From the NCBI GenBank assembly GCA_030602885.1, contig JAUVYV010000028.1, positions 1 to 47,149 of the forward strand: DNA of 47,149 nt, given 5' to 3'. The notes under the pieces are model-generated. The model saw only the letters and a program-made list of their open reading frames with translations. It did no database searches and had not been told where the DNA came from. This DNA comes from Phycisphaerales bacterium. Lineage in GTDB: Bacteria > Planctomycetota > Phycisphaerae > Sedimentisphaerales > Anaerobacaceae. The position numbers and the translations under genes are program-made. Positions 6,914-14,574 of this stretch are shown in pieces (the first letter of the stretch is position 1; the number at the start of each line of letters is the position of its first letter).

Positions 6914-7531
6914 ATGAGCGAAGAAGAGGTTTCAAAAGGTGTTGCGGTTGTTGTGAGCGGCCCGAGCGGTGTAGGCAAGGGTACGATTTGCCGTGAGGTC
7001 CTCAAGCATCTGGACAATGTTTATCTGAGTGTGTCGGCCACTACCCGCAGGAAGGGGCCGAACGAAGCCGACGGCGGAGACTACTGGTACATAACAAGAG
7101 ATGAATTTGCCGAGCGTATCGAGAAGGGGATGTTTCTCGAATATGCCGAAGTGTTCGGCAGCCTTTACGGGACACCGAAGGACAAGCTTGAGCAGGCCCT
7201 GTCGGCGGGCAAGGCGGCGATAATGGAAATCGACGTGCAGGGGGGCAGGCAGGTGAAGGCCGTTTATCCGGATGCGGTGATGATATTTATACTTGCTCCG
7301 ACGCAGCGCGAACTTGCCGAGCGCATGAAGAACAGAGGCAGGGAGAACGAAAAGTCCGCGCAGCGGCGGCTGGGCGAGGCGGGCAGTGAGATTGCCGCCG
7401 CTTGGCAATACTACGAGCATATGGTCATAAACGATGATTTGGCCGAAGCGGTAAACGAGGTTGTACAGATTATTACCGGTGCGCGGAAGCGCAAGGAGTA
7501 TTTAGAGAGTCTTGGTAACGAAGCGGAGTAG
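6914..7531 (+). CDS. gmk: Guanylate kinase
   Basis: Phosphorylates GMP to GDP with ATP. The P-loop GPSGVGKGT appears at about residues 15-23, followed by the GMP-binding signature (SATTRRKGPNEADGGDYWY) and the AEVFGSLYGTP segment. The LID-region arginines (RGRENEKSAQRRL) are intact. 205 residues, standard length. It is embedded in the yicC-gmk-rpoZ operon with only 5 nt to rpoZ. Confidence 0.97.
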   Translation: MSEEEVSKGVAVVVSGPSGVGKGTICREVLKHLDNVYLSVSATTRRKGPNEADGGDYWYITRDEFAERIEKGMFLEYAEVFGSLYGTPKDKLEQALSAGKAAIMEIDVQGGRQVKAVYPDAVMIFILAPTQRELAERMKNRGRENEKSAQRRLGEAGSEIAAAWQYYEHMVINDDLAEAVNEVVQIITGARKRKEYLESLGNEAE

Positions 7532-7536
7532 TAAGA

Positions 7537-7761
7537 ATGATAGAAGAGCTTAAGAGCATAGAACTGGTAGATAAGGTCGGGGGCAGGTTCAAGCTGACGG
7601 CACTGACTCAGAAGCGTCTGACCGAGCTGATGCAGGGTTCACGGCCTTTGATAGAGAACACGCAGGGCAAGACACAGCTCGAGATAGTCATAGAGGAAAT
7701 CAAGCAGGACAAGATAGCTATCGACTATGATGAGAGTGATATAAACAAGCCGGCCGGATAA
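7537..7761 (+). CDS. rpoZ: RNA polymerase omega subunit
   Basis: 74 residues matching the Rpb6/omega fold: the KVGGRFKLTALTQKRLTELMQG core corresponds to the conserved omega helix that clamps the beta-prime C-terminus. It stabilises core RNA polymerase and in many bacteria mediates the ppGpp response. Position between gmk and coaC is the classical one and supports the call despite the short length. Confidence 0.9.
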   Translation: MIEELKSIELVDKVGGRFKLTALTQKRLTELMQGSRPLIENTQGKTQLEIVIEEIKQDKIAIDYDESDINKPAG

Positions 7762-7775
7762 TAACGGGGGCCGTG

Positions 7776-8360
7776 ATGGCCAAAAGAAAGGCAAAACTCG
7801 ACAACGTGAACATCCTGCTTGGCGTAAGCGGCGGCATTGCTGCCTATAAGTCGGTTGACCTTGCGAGCAGGCTGGTTTGTGCCGGTGCGCGCGTAAAAAC
7901 GGTAATGACGGAGAGCGCCTGTCACTTAGTGGGAGCAAAGAGCTTCGAGGCGGTGACCGGCTCGGGTGTTCATACAAGTATGTGGGAGGCGCCGGAGGGA
8001 CATGAAATCGGGCACGTAAGCCTGGCGGATTGGGCGGACATTGTCGTGGTCGCGCCGGCGACGGCGAACATCATGGCCAAAACGGCGAACGGACTTTGCG
8101 ATGATTTGCTCAGTGCGGTACTTTGTGCCTGCTGGCAAAAGCCGATGCTGTTTGCACCTGCGATGAACGAAAAGATGTGGACCAATCCGGCTGTTCAGTG
8201 GAATCTAAGGTCGCTTGCGGAGATAGGAGTTGAAGTGATTGGTCCTGAGCAGGGCCGCCTGGCGTGCGGGGCGGAGGGAATCGGCAGGATGTCGGAGCCG
8301 CAGGATATTTTAGAGGCAATAGGGAAAATTGCTTCGAAGATAAAAGCTAAGAAGAAGTAA
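7776..8360 (+). CDS. coaC: Phosphopantothenoylcysteine decarboxylase (stand-alone CoaC)
   Basis: FMN-dependent decarboxylation of 4'-phosphopantothenoylcysteine in coenzyme A synthesis. Visible motifs are the N-terminal FMN site LLGVSGGIAAYK, the catalytic His in GHVSLADWAD, the PAMNEKMW substrate motif, and the flap with ACGAEGIGRM. The protein ends at about 194 residues, so it lacks the ligase half found in fused CoaBC; the ligase is the next gene, 14 nt downstream. A GTG one codon earlier is possible; ATG 7776 is taken. Confidence 0.93.
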   Translation: MAKRKAKLDNVNILLGVSGGIAAYKSVDLASRLVCAGARVKTVMTESACHLVGAKSFEAVTGSGVHTSMWEAPEGHEIGHVSLADWADIVVVAPATANIMAKTANGLCDDLLSAVLCACWQKPMLFAPAMNEKMWTNPAVQWNLRSLAEIGVEVIGPEQGRLACGAEGIGRMSEPQDILEAIGKIASKIKAKKK

Positions 8361-8374
8361 ATCCTTCATAAAAA

Positions 8375-8995
8375 ATGCACTTCCTTATCACAGCAGGCGG
8401 CACACGTGAATACATAGACCCGGTGCGTTTCATCTCGAATGCAAGCAGCGGCAGGACCGGTTATGCGCTTGCGCGTGCGGCGCTGCGGCGGCGGCACAAG
8501 GTGACGTTGATAACGGCGCCGACAGGCCTGCGCCCGCCTTCGGACGCGAAAGCTCTGTGCGTCGAGACAGCGGCAGAGATGTTTGAGGCGGTCAAGAGAT
8601 ACTTTGGCCGGTGCGACTGTCTTATTATGGCGGCGGCTGTGGCGGATTATACGCCTGCGCGACCTCCAGGACGCAAAATCAAGAAGACGCCCAATATGCT
8701 GACGTTGAAGCTCAAGCCGACCGTCGATATTCTAAGATGGGCGGGAACGCATAGAAAGAAAGGGCAGCTCGTCATTGGGTTTGCTTTGGAGGACAGTAAC
8801 GTCAGGGCCAACGCCGAGCGGAAGATGAAAGAGAAAAAACTCGATATGGTCGTGGCCAATACACCTGTTGCGATAGGCTCTGCACAGACGAGCGTTGAGA
8901 TAAAATCGGCCGGCGGCGACTGGCTTCGGATTCGCCGGACGAGTAAGGCCGTTGTTGCCGCAAAGATTATCTCGTTGGCGGAGTCGCTGAAGTAA
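8375..8995 (+). CDS. coaB: Phosphopantothenate-cysteine ligase (stand-alone CoaB)
   Basis: Joins cysteine to 4'-phosphopantothenate using a nucleotide triphosphate. It starts with the diagnostic ITAGGTREYIDPVRFISN and SSGRTGYALA, then the AAAVADYTP segment and the KIKK active-site lysines. 206 residues, matching the CoaB half of CoaBC. It follows coaC closely, so the pair functions as a split CoaBC. It ends the long plus-strand run and converges on the ATP-grasp gene. Confidence 0.93.
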   Translation: MHFLITAGGTREYIDPVRFISNASSGRTGYALARAALRRRHKVTLITAPTGLRPPSDAKALCVETAAEMFEAVKRYFGRCDCLIMAAAVADYTPARPPGRKIKKTPNMLTLKLKPTVDILRWAGTHRKKGQLVIGFALEDSNVRANAERKMKEKKLDMVVANTPVAIGSAQTSVEIKSAGGDWLRIRRTSKAVVAAKIISLAESLK

Positions 8996-9034
8996 AGAGG
9001 TTTTTCATCGGGCCGAGGAATCGGGATCGGCCGG

Positions 9035-10042
9035 TCATTTGTATCGGGCGAGGGCAAGGCGGAGGATGCGGTCGATGAGATTCCGGTAGGTGATGCCGGC
9101 TTGTTGGGCGGCCTCGGCCACCTCTTCACCGTATGCAATGTCAGGGTTGGGATTGGCCTCGAGGATAAAGATTTTGTTATCGGCTGTGAGACGAAGGTCA
9201 ATTCGTCCGTAGTCATGAAGCTGCAGAACGCGATACACCTTCTTGCAGATCCGCTCGATATGGTCGGTAACGGACGTTTCGAGCTCCGCAAACCCGAATT
9301 TGATATTCCATTTCTCGCGATACTCTTCATTCCATTTGACGCGATAGGTAAGCAGGAGCGGGCCGTCTTTTGCATCGGACTCGAAGAAGCATTCGCGAGC
9401 CGGAAATACCGTCAGGCGTTTGTTGCCGAGTATGCTGACGTAGAGTTCCCGACCTTCGATATATTCTTCGGCAATAACCGGCTGGTCCCATCGCTCGTGG
9501 ACGAACTGGGCTCTCTCGGCGAGGGCGGCCTCATCTGAGACTAAGGAGGCATTGGAGATACCTTCGGAACTGTCTTCCAGGGCGGGTTTTACGACCAGTG
9601 GGTAGTGAAGCGTTTTGGGAATGCGGACAGTTCGGCCCGGAGGCAGCCAGACAAAGCCGGGAACATGTATCTTATGCAGCGAGAGCAGCTGCTTGCAGAC
9701 TCTTTTATCGCGGCAGAGCATTAGCCCGACCGGGCCCGTTCCCGTGAAGGCAATGCCGACCATTTCGAGCAGAGCGGCGATATTCTTGTCCTGTCGCCGG
9801 TCTCCCCCTAAGTGCTCGGTGAGATTGAAAACGATGTCCGGCTTGCGTTTAGTGAGCGTGCCGACCATATTACCGATATCATCGACGAACCCGAGTATGG
9901 ACACTTCGTGCCCGAGCTCGCGCAGTGTCTGGATGACATGAAATTCGGTTGAGGCCGTCTCGACAGCGCCCGTAAATTCAGGGTCTTCACCAGGGATTGT
10001 ATTTTCATCGACCAGAACTGTGACATTCAGTTTTTTGCTCAT
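9035..10042 (-). CDS. D-Ala-D-Ala-ligase-like ATP-grasp protein
   Basis: 335 residues with an ATP-grasp fold of the D-alanine-D-alanine ligase group. It shows the N-terminal substrate-binding half (VLVDENTIPGED; IVFNLTEHLGGD), the FTGTGPVG segment, ATP-binding lysines around YPLVVKPALEDSSEGI, and the metal-binding FILEANPNPD near the C-terminus. An AAAGGAG ribosome-binding site precedes ATG 10042; longer in-frame starts would run into the upstream gene. Its start codon overlaps the stop of the metallopeptidase gene by 4 nt (ATGA), implying translational coupling. It probably ligates a carboxylate to an amine, but it is not near cell-wall genes and need not act on D-alanine. Confidence 0.85.
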   Translation of the reverse strand: MSKKLNVTVLVDENTIPGEDPEFTGAVETASTEFHVIQTLRELGHEVSILGFVDDIGNMVGTLTKRKPDIVFNLTEHLGGDRRQDKNIAALLEMVGIAFTGTGPVGLMLCRDKRVCKQLLSLHKIHVPGFVWLPPGRTVRIPKTLHYPLVVKPALEDSSEGISNASLVSDEAALAERAQFVHERWDQPVIAEEYIEGRELYVSILGNKRLTVFPARECFFESDAKDGPLLLTYRVKWNEEYREKWNIKFGFAELETSVTDHIERICKKVYRVLQLHDYGRIDLRLTADNKIFILEANPNPDIAYGEEVAEAAQQAGITYRNLIDRILRLALARYK

Positions 10043-11070
10043 CGATGTCTGCGTCTCCTTTCTGCGCTGAGTGTGTTGCTTGCGATGGTGGTAAGCAGCG
10101 AGGTCATTCCAATGATGCTTTCCGTCTGGCCCGTCGGGGCCCGCAGACCAAGCGCGTCGCAGCGTCGAGCGAGGTTGTTGACGAGCTGATGGATGTCGTA
10201 TTTGCGATGTCCTGTCCATCTCGTGACACTGTTTACGAGCTCGCGACGGTGCGCTCGGAGTAATTTCGAGGCCTTGGGAGACGAAGGGTCGGCCTCTGTT
10301 GTACTGAAAAGCTTGCTGAGACTGTTGTCATAGAACCCCTTAAACTCGGTTCCGAGGGCTTTGCGTTTTCGCTCGTAATAGGCGGCGAGTGTGGAGGTCA
10401 TCCGTGCCGCCGACCACGGTGGACGTTCTCGGGCGGTGACTACCGGGGCTAATTTGCCGATTCTCTTCATGAGCCCATCGACATACTGGAGTTTCTTGAT
10501 AACCGGCCAGCCGTGGTACTTCTGTCCCCATGAGTTGTTTGGTGCGAGCCAGGCAGCGAATGTCTCCGCAAAATCCTCGTCCGGGTGCGACTGGGCATAG
10601 CTGTACCGCAGGTGTATGACGTAGCGCCTGGAGTAGGGTTGATAGTAATAAAAATCCGAGTACGTAGCCGTGAAAGGACCGAAAAGCTCACGCCACTGTG
10701 TTCTTCTGTAGAGCTGGTAGGCGTAGTTTATGGCATGGCCGCACTCGTGGCGGAGCAGTCTCATAAAGGATTCTTCGTCGCCGCCTTCGACCTCGAACAT
10801 CATCTTCTGTTCGATGTGTTTCAGCCGCGGCTGTGCGAGGCAGAAGGGTATGCCGATGATCGGAACCTTGTCCGGGCAGAGCCACCCATCGGCGAGATAG
10901 CAGGGCGGATGAAATTGTATGCCTTTGGCATCGAGCTCCTCGTAGAGCTTGTCTATGAGCGGCTCAAGGACCGAGCCGGGGATTTGCAGCCCTAAGTCTC
11001 GGACGCGCATTTGCACGATTTCTTCGTCCGAGAGCTGCTCCCAATTCTCTGTTTTTTGCGCCTTTGTCAT
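10039..11070 (-). CDS. Putative zinc metallopeptidase (HExxH)
   Basis: 343 residues. A zinc-binding HECGH occurs at 108-112 and a downstream HPDEDFAETFA (162-172) offers E169 as the third ligand, the layout of the 'putative zinc-binding metallo-peptidase' families. There is no signal peptide, so it is likely cytoplasmic. The C-terminal third is basic and of unknown fold. ATG 11070 is chosen; a TTG at 11139 is in frame but no ribosome-binding site favours it. The gene is fused by a 4-nt overlap to an ATP-grasp ligase gene, so the two products probably process or modify the same peptide. Function is inference. Confidence 0.75.
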   Translation of the reverse strand: MTKAQKTENWEQLSDEEIVQMRVRDLGLQIPGSVLEPLIDKLYEELDAKGIQFHPPCYLADGWLCPDKVPIIGIPFCLAQPRLKHIEQKMMFEVEGGDEESFMRLLRHECGHAINYAYQLYRRTQWRELFGPFTATYSDFYYYQPYSRRYVIHLRYSYAQSHPDEDFAETFAAWLAPNNSWGQKYHGWPVIKKLQYVDGLMKRIGKLAPVVTARERPPWSAARMTSTLAAYYERKRKALGTEFKGFYDNSLSKLFSTTEADPSSPKASKLLRAHRRELVNSVTRWTGHRKYDIHQLVNNLARRCDALGLRAPTGQTESIIGMTSLLTTIASNTLSAERRRRHR

Positions 11071-11306
11071 AGCTTGCGTACGAAACTCGGCAAAAGCTAT
11101 CGGGCCGCGGCTGTCAACGGTTGCGCGAACAAAACGCAATGTACGTCTCTATTACAGGGGCATCTATAGCAAAAACAGGGGCTCCCGACAAGGAGGTATT
11201 TCTATGGGTACGTGCCGGCGGATGCAACGAAAGGCCGCAGGCGCTCAGACGGCGATTGCTGCCAACCGCTTAAATAGGTTGAGTCGGGACGACCAATTCC
11301 CATATA

Positions 11307-11721
11307 ATGGCTTTGATGGGCAGAGCAAGAGTAAGGCATTTCGGTCGCCGGCGGTTTCTGGGGTTGCTGGGGGCCGGCTGTGCGGCGGCGGGTGCGGGCG
11401 GCGCGTGGGCGCTGTACCGGTGCTGTGAGGTCGGCCAGCTCGGTCGGCGGGGATGTCAATGTCGTTGTTCGGCAAGGCAACTGGAAGGGGATTTTCAATG
11501 CCGAGCCGGACTTGCTGGAGCTGTACGACTTATCCAAAGACCCGACCGAACAGTTTGATTTGAGTAAGCAGCAGGCCGGCAGGGCCGAGGCGATGCGCAG
11601 TTTCCCAAAGGGCTGGCTTGAAGCATGTTCGTCGGAAGGCGTGCCGACGGCGCCTGTGGGACTGGAATCCCTGGACGAAGAGACGACAGAGAGGTTGCGG
11701 TCGCTGGGTTATATCGATTGA
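11307..11721 (+). pseudogene. Internally deleted sulfatase gene
   Basis: Two pieces in different frames. From 11307 a frame reads like a Tat signal peptide (RRRFLGLLGAGCAAAGAGG). From about 11440 another frame reads RQGNWKGIF, then LLELYDLSKDPTEQFDL and finally ERLRSLGYID at 11721; this is the characteristic C-terminal end of secreted sulfatases (the 'LYDLxxDPxE' segment and the terminal LRxLGY). The catalytic core that should lie between (some 350 residues, including the CxPSR formylglycine motif) is missing, so the gene is a relic. A 74-residue frame at 11204-11428 with a strong AAGGAGG site overlaps it but has no recognisable content. Confidence 0.6.
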
Positions 11722-11776
11722 GCGGCGTGCGGCTGCAAGCTGTGTTCGGCCTTTTAAGATTTTTTCGAGAGGGACT

Positions 11777-14020
11777 ATGAAGCAGAAGTACGGCAGAGGA
11801 TTGTTCTTTCTCCTGTGCGTGATTCTCATTGTCTCCACGACGGCCGCTTATTGGCAGGTACACAGCTTTGATTTTATCAACTACGACGACCCGGTCTATG
11901 TCACTGAAAATCCACGTGTTCTTGAAGGTCTTACCTGGGCAAATATCAAATGGTCGTTTGACAGCATATACGGCAGTAACTGGTTTCCGCTCACCTGGCT
12001 TTCCTTGATGCTCGATCGCCAGCTTTTCGGCGTCAATCCCGGTGCATTTCACCTGGTCAACGTCGCCCTTCATATTGCCGGCACGATTCTGTTGTTCGTC
12101 TTGCTGGCTCGCTGCACAGGGGGTATGTGGCCGAGCTTCTTTGTCGCCGCTGCATTCGCTCTGCATCCCTTTCACGTCGAGTCGGTTGCGTGGATAACCG
12201 AACGCAAAGATGTACTGAGCACGGTATTCTGGATGCTCACGATGCTCGCGTATGTCCGCTATTCACAAAGGCCGACAATAGGGCGATACATATTAGTGCC
12301 CGTAATGCTTGCGCTCGGTCTTATGGCCAAGCCGATGCTCGTAACATTGCCTTTTGTGCTTCTTCTTTTCGACTACTGGCCCCTCGGACGGCTGCGGCTG
12401 CGCAGAGCAGATGCAGACGTAGCAGGCAAAGGGAAATCGGTGATGTGGTTACTGCTTGAGAAGGCGCCTTTGTTTGCTTTAGCGGTTGTGTCGTGTGTGG
12501 TAACACTTATCGCCCAGAGCCGCACAGTCTCAACTTTTCGAGTCTTTTCGCTGTCTGACAGGATCACGAATGCGACAGTCGCATACGCAACATACATCGC
12601 CAAAACTTTCTGGCCCGCCGGACTGGCGATATTCTATCCTCATCCGCACGGTGCGATACCCGTATGGCAGGTTGCGGTATCCGCAGCGGCGTTGCTCGTA
12701 ATATCTGTGGTTGTCTTTATGTTTCGGCGGAAGCGATATCTTGTAACCGGCTGGCTGTGGTATCTCGGCACGCTGGTTCCGGTCATCGGCCTGGTTCAGG
12801 TGGGCGCCCAGGCGATGGCGGACAGATACACGTATGTGCCGCTGGCCGGGCTTTTCGTTATGGTTGCGTGGGGGCTGAAAGACATTGCGGCGGAGAAGCG
12901 TTATTTGAAGCGAGCGGCAGTAGCCGGCGGCCTTGCGGTATGCGCGGCCCTGACAGTCTTGACCTTTGGGCAGGTTGGGTACTGGCGCAACACTATTACG
13001 TTGTTTCAACATACACTTGATGTCACGGCAGACAATTACGTAGCGCACAACAACCTCGGTATTGCTCTTGCCGAAAAGGACGACCTTGCCGCGGCAATGA
13101 CGCACTTCGAGGCGACTTTGAAGATAAAGCCGGATGACACAGATGCACACTTCAATCTTGCCAAGGCGCTGGCGAAAAAGGATAGGGTCGAGGAGGCAAT
13201 GAAGCACTATGAGGCGGTCCTGCGTATCAGGCCGGGTGATGCGGATACCTACGGCGACCTTGCGTCGCTCCAGGCCGAGCAGGGCCGGTTCGAGCAGGCG
13301 GTTGCTGTTTATCGCAAGGCCCTGTCGCTAAACGCCGATGACGGGAGGCTGCACAGCGGCCTCGGCCTGGCTCTGCTGCGGGCCGGTCGGCTGGACGAGG
13401 CGATAGCGGAGCTAAAATCGGCCGTAGAACTAAAACCTGATTCGACGACGTACTGCAATCTGGGCATGGCGGTATCGCTCACCGGCGAGCTTGATAAGGC
13501 AATGGAATACTACAAAAAGGCAATCCGCCTGGACCCGAAGAATGCCGAGGCGTATTACAATCTGGGTAATGCGTACCTGGCTCGAGGCAAGCTGCGTGAG
13601 GCGACCGTCGAATACGGCAGGGCAATTGAGATAAGAAACGATTACGTCAAGGCGCACGGCAACTTAGCCGTCGCGCTTGCACAGCAGGGAAAGCTCGATG
13701 AGGCGATAAAGAATTTTGAGAAGGCCGCTGAGCTTGAGCCGAACAGTCCGGATGCCCATTTCAATCTCGCCGGCACTCTTTTGGAGAAAGGGGACACCGG
13801 GCGTGCCGTCGAGCATCTTCGCAAGGTAGTCGAGCTGGTGCCGCAGGACGTGGGGACGCGGTGTATGCTGGCGGAATTGCTTTTGCAACAGGACAAGATA
13901 GAGCAGGCAATAAGCGAATATCGTGAAGCACTGAAGCTCAACCCCAATTACCCACGGGCGCAAGCGGGCTTGAACAGAGCGCTGAAACTACAGGCAGAGC
14001 TGAACGCGGGCAAACAATGA
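11777..14020 (+). CDS. Polytopic membrane protein with C-terminal TPR array
   Basis: 747 residues. The N-terminal ~430 residues contain roughly 10-12 hydrophobic segments, with FINYDDPVYVTENP early on and ALHPFHVESVAWITERKDVLS in a loop, the signature of the PMT/GT-C-like TPR proteins (DUF1736 group) thought to act in protein or surface glycosylation. From about residue 430 there are nine consecutive TPR units, each with the A-x-x-NLG / P-x-x-x-A pattern, ending in LNPNYPRAQAGL. ATG 11777 has a GAGAGGG site; an upstream in-frame start at 11618 runs through the sulfatase remnant and is rejected. Substrate is unknown. Confidence 0.85.
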   Translation: MKQKYGRGLFFLLCVILIVSTTAAYWQVHSFDFINYDDPVYVTENPRVLEGLTWANIKWSFDSIYGSNWFPLTWLSLMLDRQLFGVNPGAFHLVNVALHIAGTILLFVLLARCTGGMWPSFFVAAAFALHPFHVESVAWITERKDVLSTVFWMLTMLAYVRYSQRPTIGRYILVPVMLALGLMAKPMLVTLPFVLLLFDYWPLGRLRLRRADADVAGKGKSVMWLLLEKAPLFALAVVSCVVTLIAQSRTVSTFRVFSLSDRITNATVAYATYIAKTFWPAGLAIFYPHPHGAIPVWQVAVSAAALLVISVVVFMFRRKRYLVTGWLWYLGTLVPVIGLVQVGAQAMADRYTYVPLAGLFVMVAWGLKDIAAEKRYLKRAAVAGGLAVCAALTVLTFGQVGYWRNTITLFQHTLDVTADNYVAHNNLGIALAEKDDLAAAMTHFEATLKIKPDDTDAHFNLAKALAKKDRVEEAMKHYEAVLRIRPGDADTYGDLASLQAEQGRFEQAVAVYRKALSLNADDGRLHSGLGLALLRAGRLDEAIAELKSAVELKPDSTTYCNLGMAVSLTGELDKAMEYYKKAIRLDPKNAEAYYNLGNAYLARGKLREATVEYGRAIEIRNDYVKAHGNLAVALAQQGKLDEAIKNFEKAAELEPNSPDAHFNLAGTLLEKGDTGRAVEHLRKVVELVPQDVGTRCMLAELLLQQDKIEQAISEYREALKLNPNYPRAQAGLNRALKLQAELNAGKQ

Positions 14021-14035
14021 GAAAGGCCGAGTCTT

Positions 14036-14563
14036 CTACTTGTCTTTTATGCCGAGGTCGTCTTTTGTCAGGATAGATTCGAACGTGTAACCTGCACCGG
14101 TGACGTTCTCTCCTGCGCCCTGTTTGCGGTCGATGACGCAGACGATTTTCTTTACCGTCGCGCCTGCCTCGGTGATTACCTTCGCCGCTTCGAGCACCTG
14201 CCCTCCGGTGGTGGCGATGTCCTCGACTAACAGGACGACGTCGCCTTCTTTCAGGACGCCTTCGACCATTTTTCCTGTGCCGTAGCCCTTCTTACTGTTT
14301 CGAATGATAATCCAGTTCTTGCCGGTCTCCATCGCCGTCGCGGCAGCTAATGCAACGCCGCCTAATTCCGCTCCTGCTATAAGCGTAACATCATCAGTCA
14401 GGTATTTGGCGAATTCGGAGCCGAGCTGCTTTAGTATATCCGGGCAGGTCTCGAAGAGATACTTATCGAGATAGTACTTGCTTCGCTTGCCGCTTCGAAG
14501 GATAAAATCACCTTCCAGATACGCCGTTTCCTTTATGCGTTTGATTAGCTCTTCTCTTGTCAC
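14036..14563 (-). CDS. pyrE: Orotate phosphoribosyltransferase
   Basis: Transfers phosphoribose from PRPP to orotate, making OMP in pyrimidine synthesis. The PRPP-binding loop VLLVEDIATTGGQVLEA is intact and the N-terminal FILRSGKRSKYYLDKY segment matches OPRTase. 175 residues, slightly short but normal for the compact form. It starts 11 nt after the purB stop on the same strand, so purB-pyrE is an operon mixing purine and pyrimidine steps. Confidence 0.94.
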   Translation of the reverse strand: MTREELIKRIKETAYLEGDFILRSGKRSKYYLDKYLFETCPDILKQLGSEFAKYLTDDVTLIAGAELGGVALAAATAMETGKNWIIIRNSKKGYGTGKMVEGVLKEGDVVLLVEDIATTGGQVLEAAKVITEAGATVKKIVCVIDRKQGAGENVTGAGYTFESILTKDDLGIKDK

Positions 14564-14574
14564 TGTGTGCTCCC

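Noticed and set aside
6304-7017. 237-codon antisense frame opposite yicC and gmk
   Set aside because: Shadow of GC-rich codons in two well-supported genes; no start signal.
11204-11428. 74-codon frame with a very strong AAGGAGG site
   Set aside because: Ribosome-binding site is good, but the peptide has no recognisable features and overlaps the sulfatase signal-peptide frame; it is mentioned with the pseudogene instead of being called a gene.
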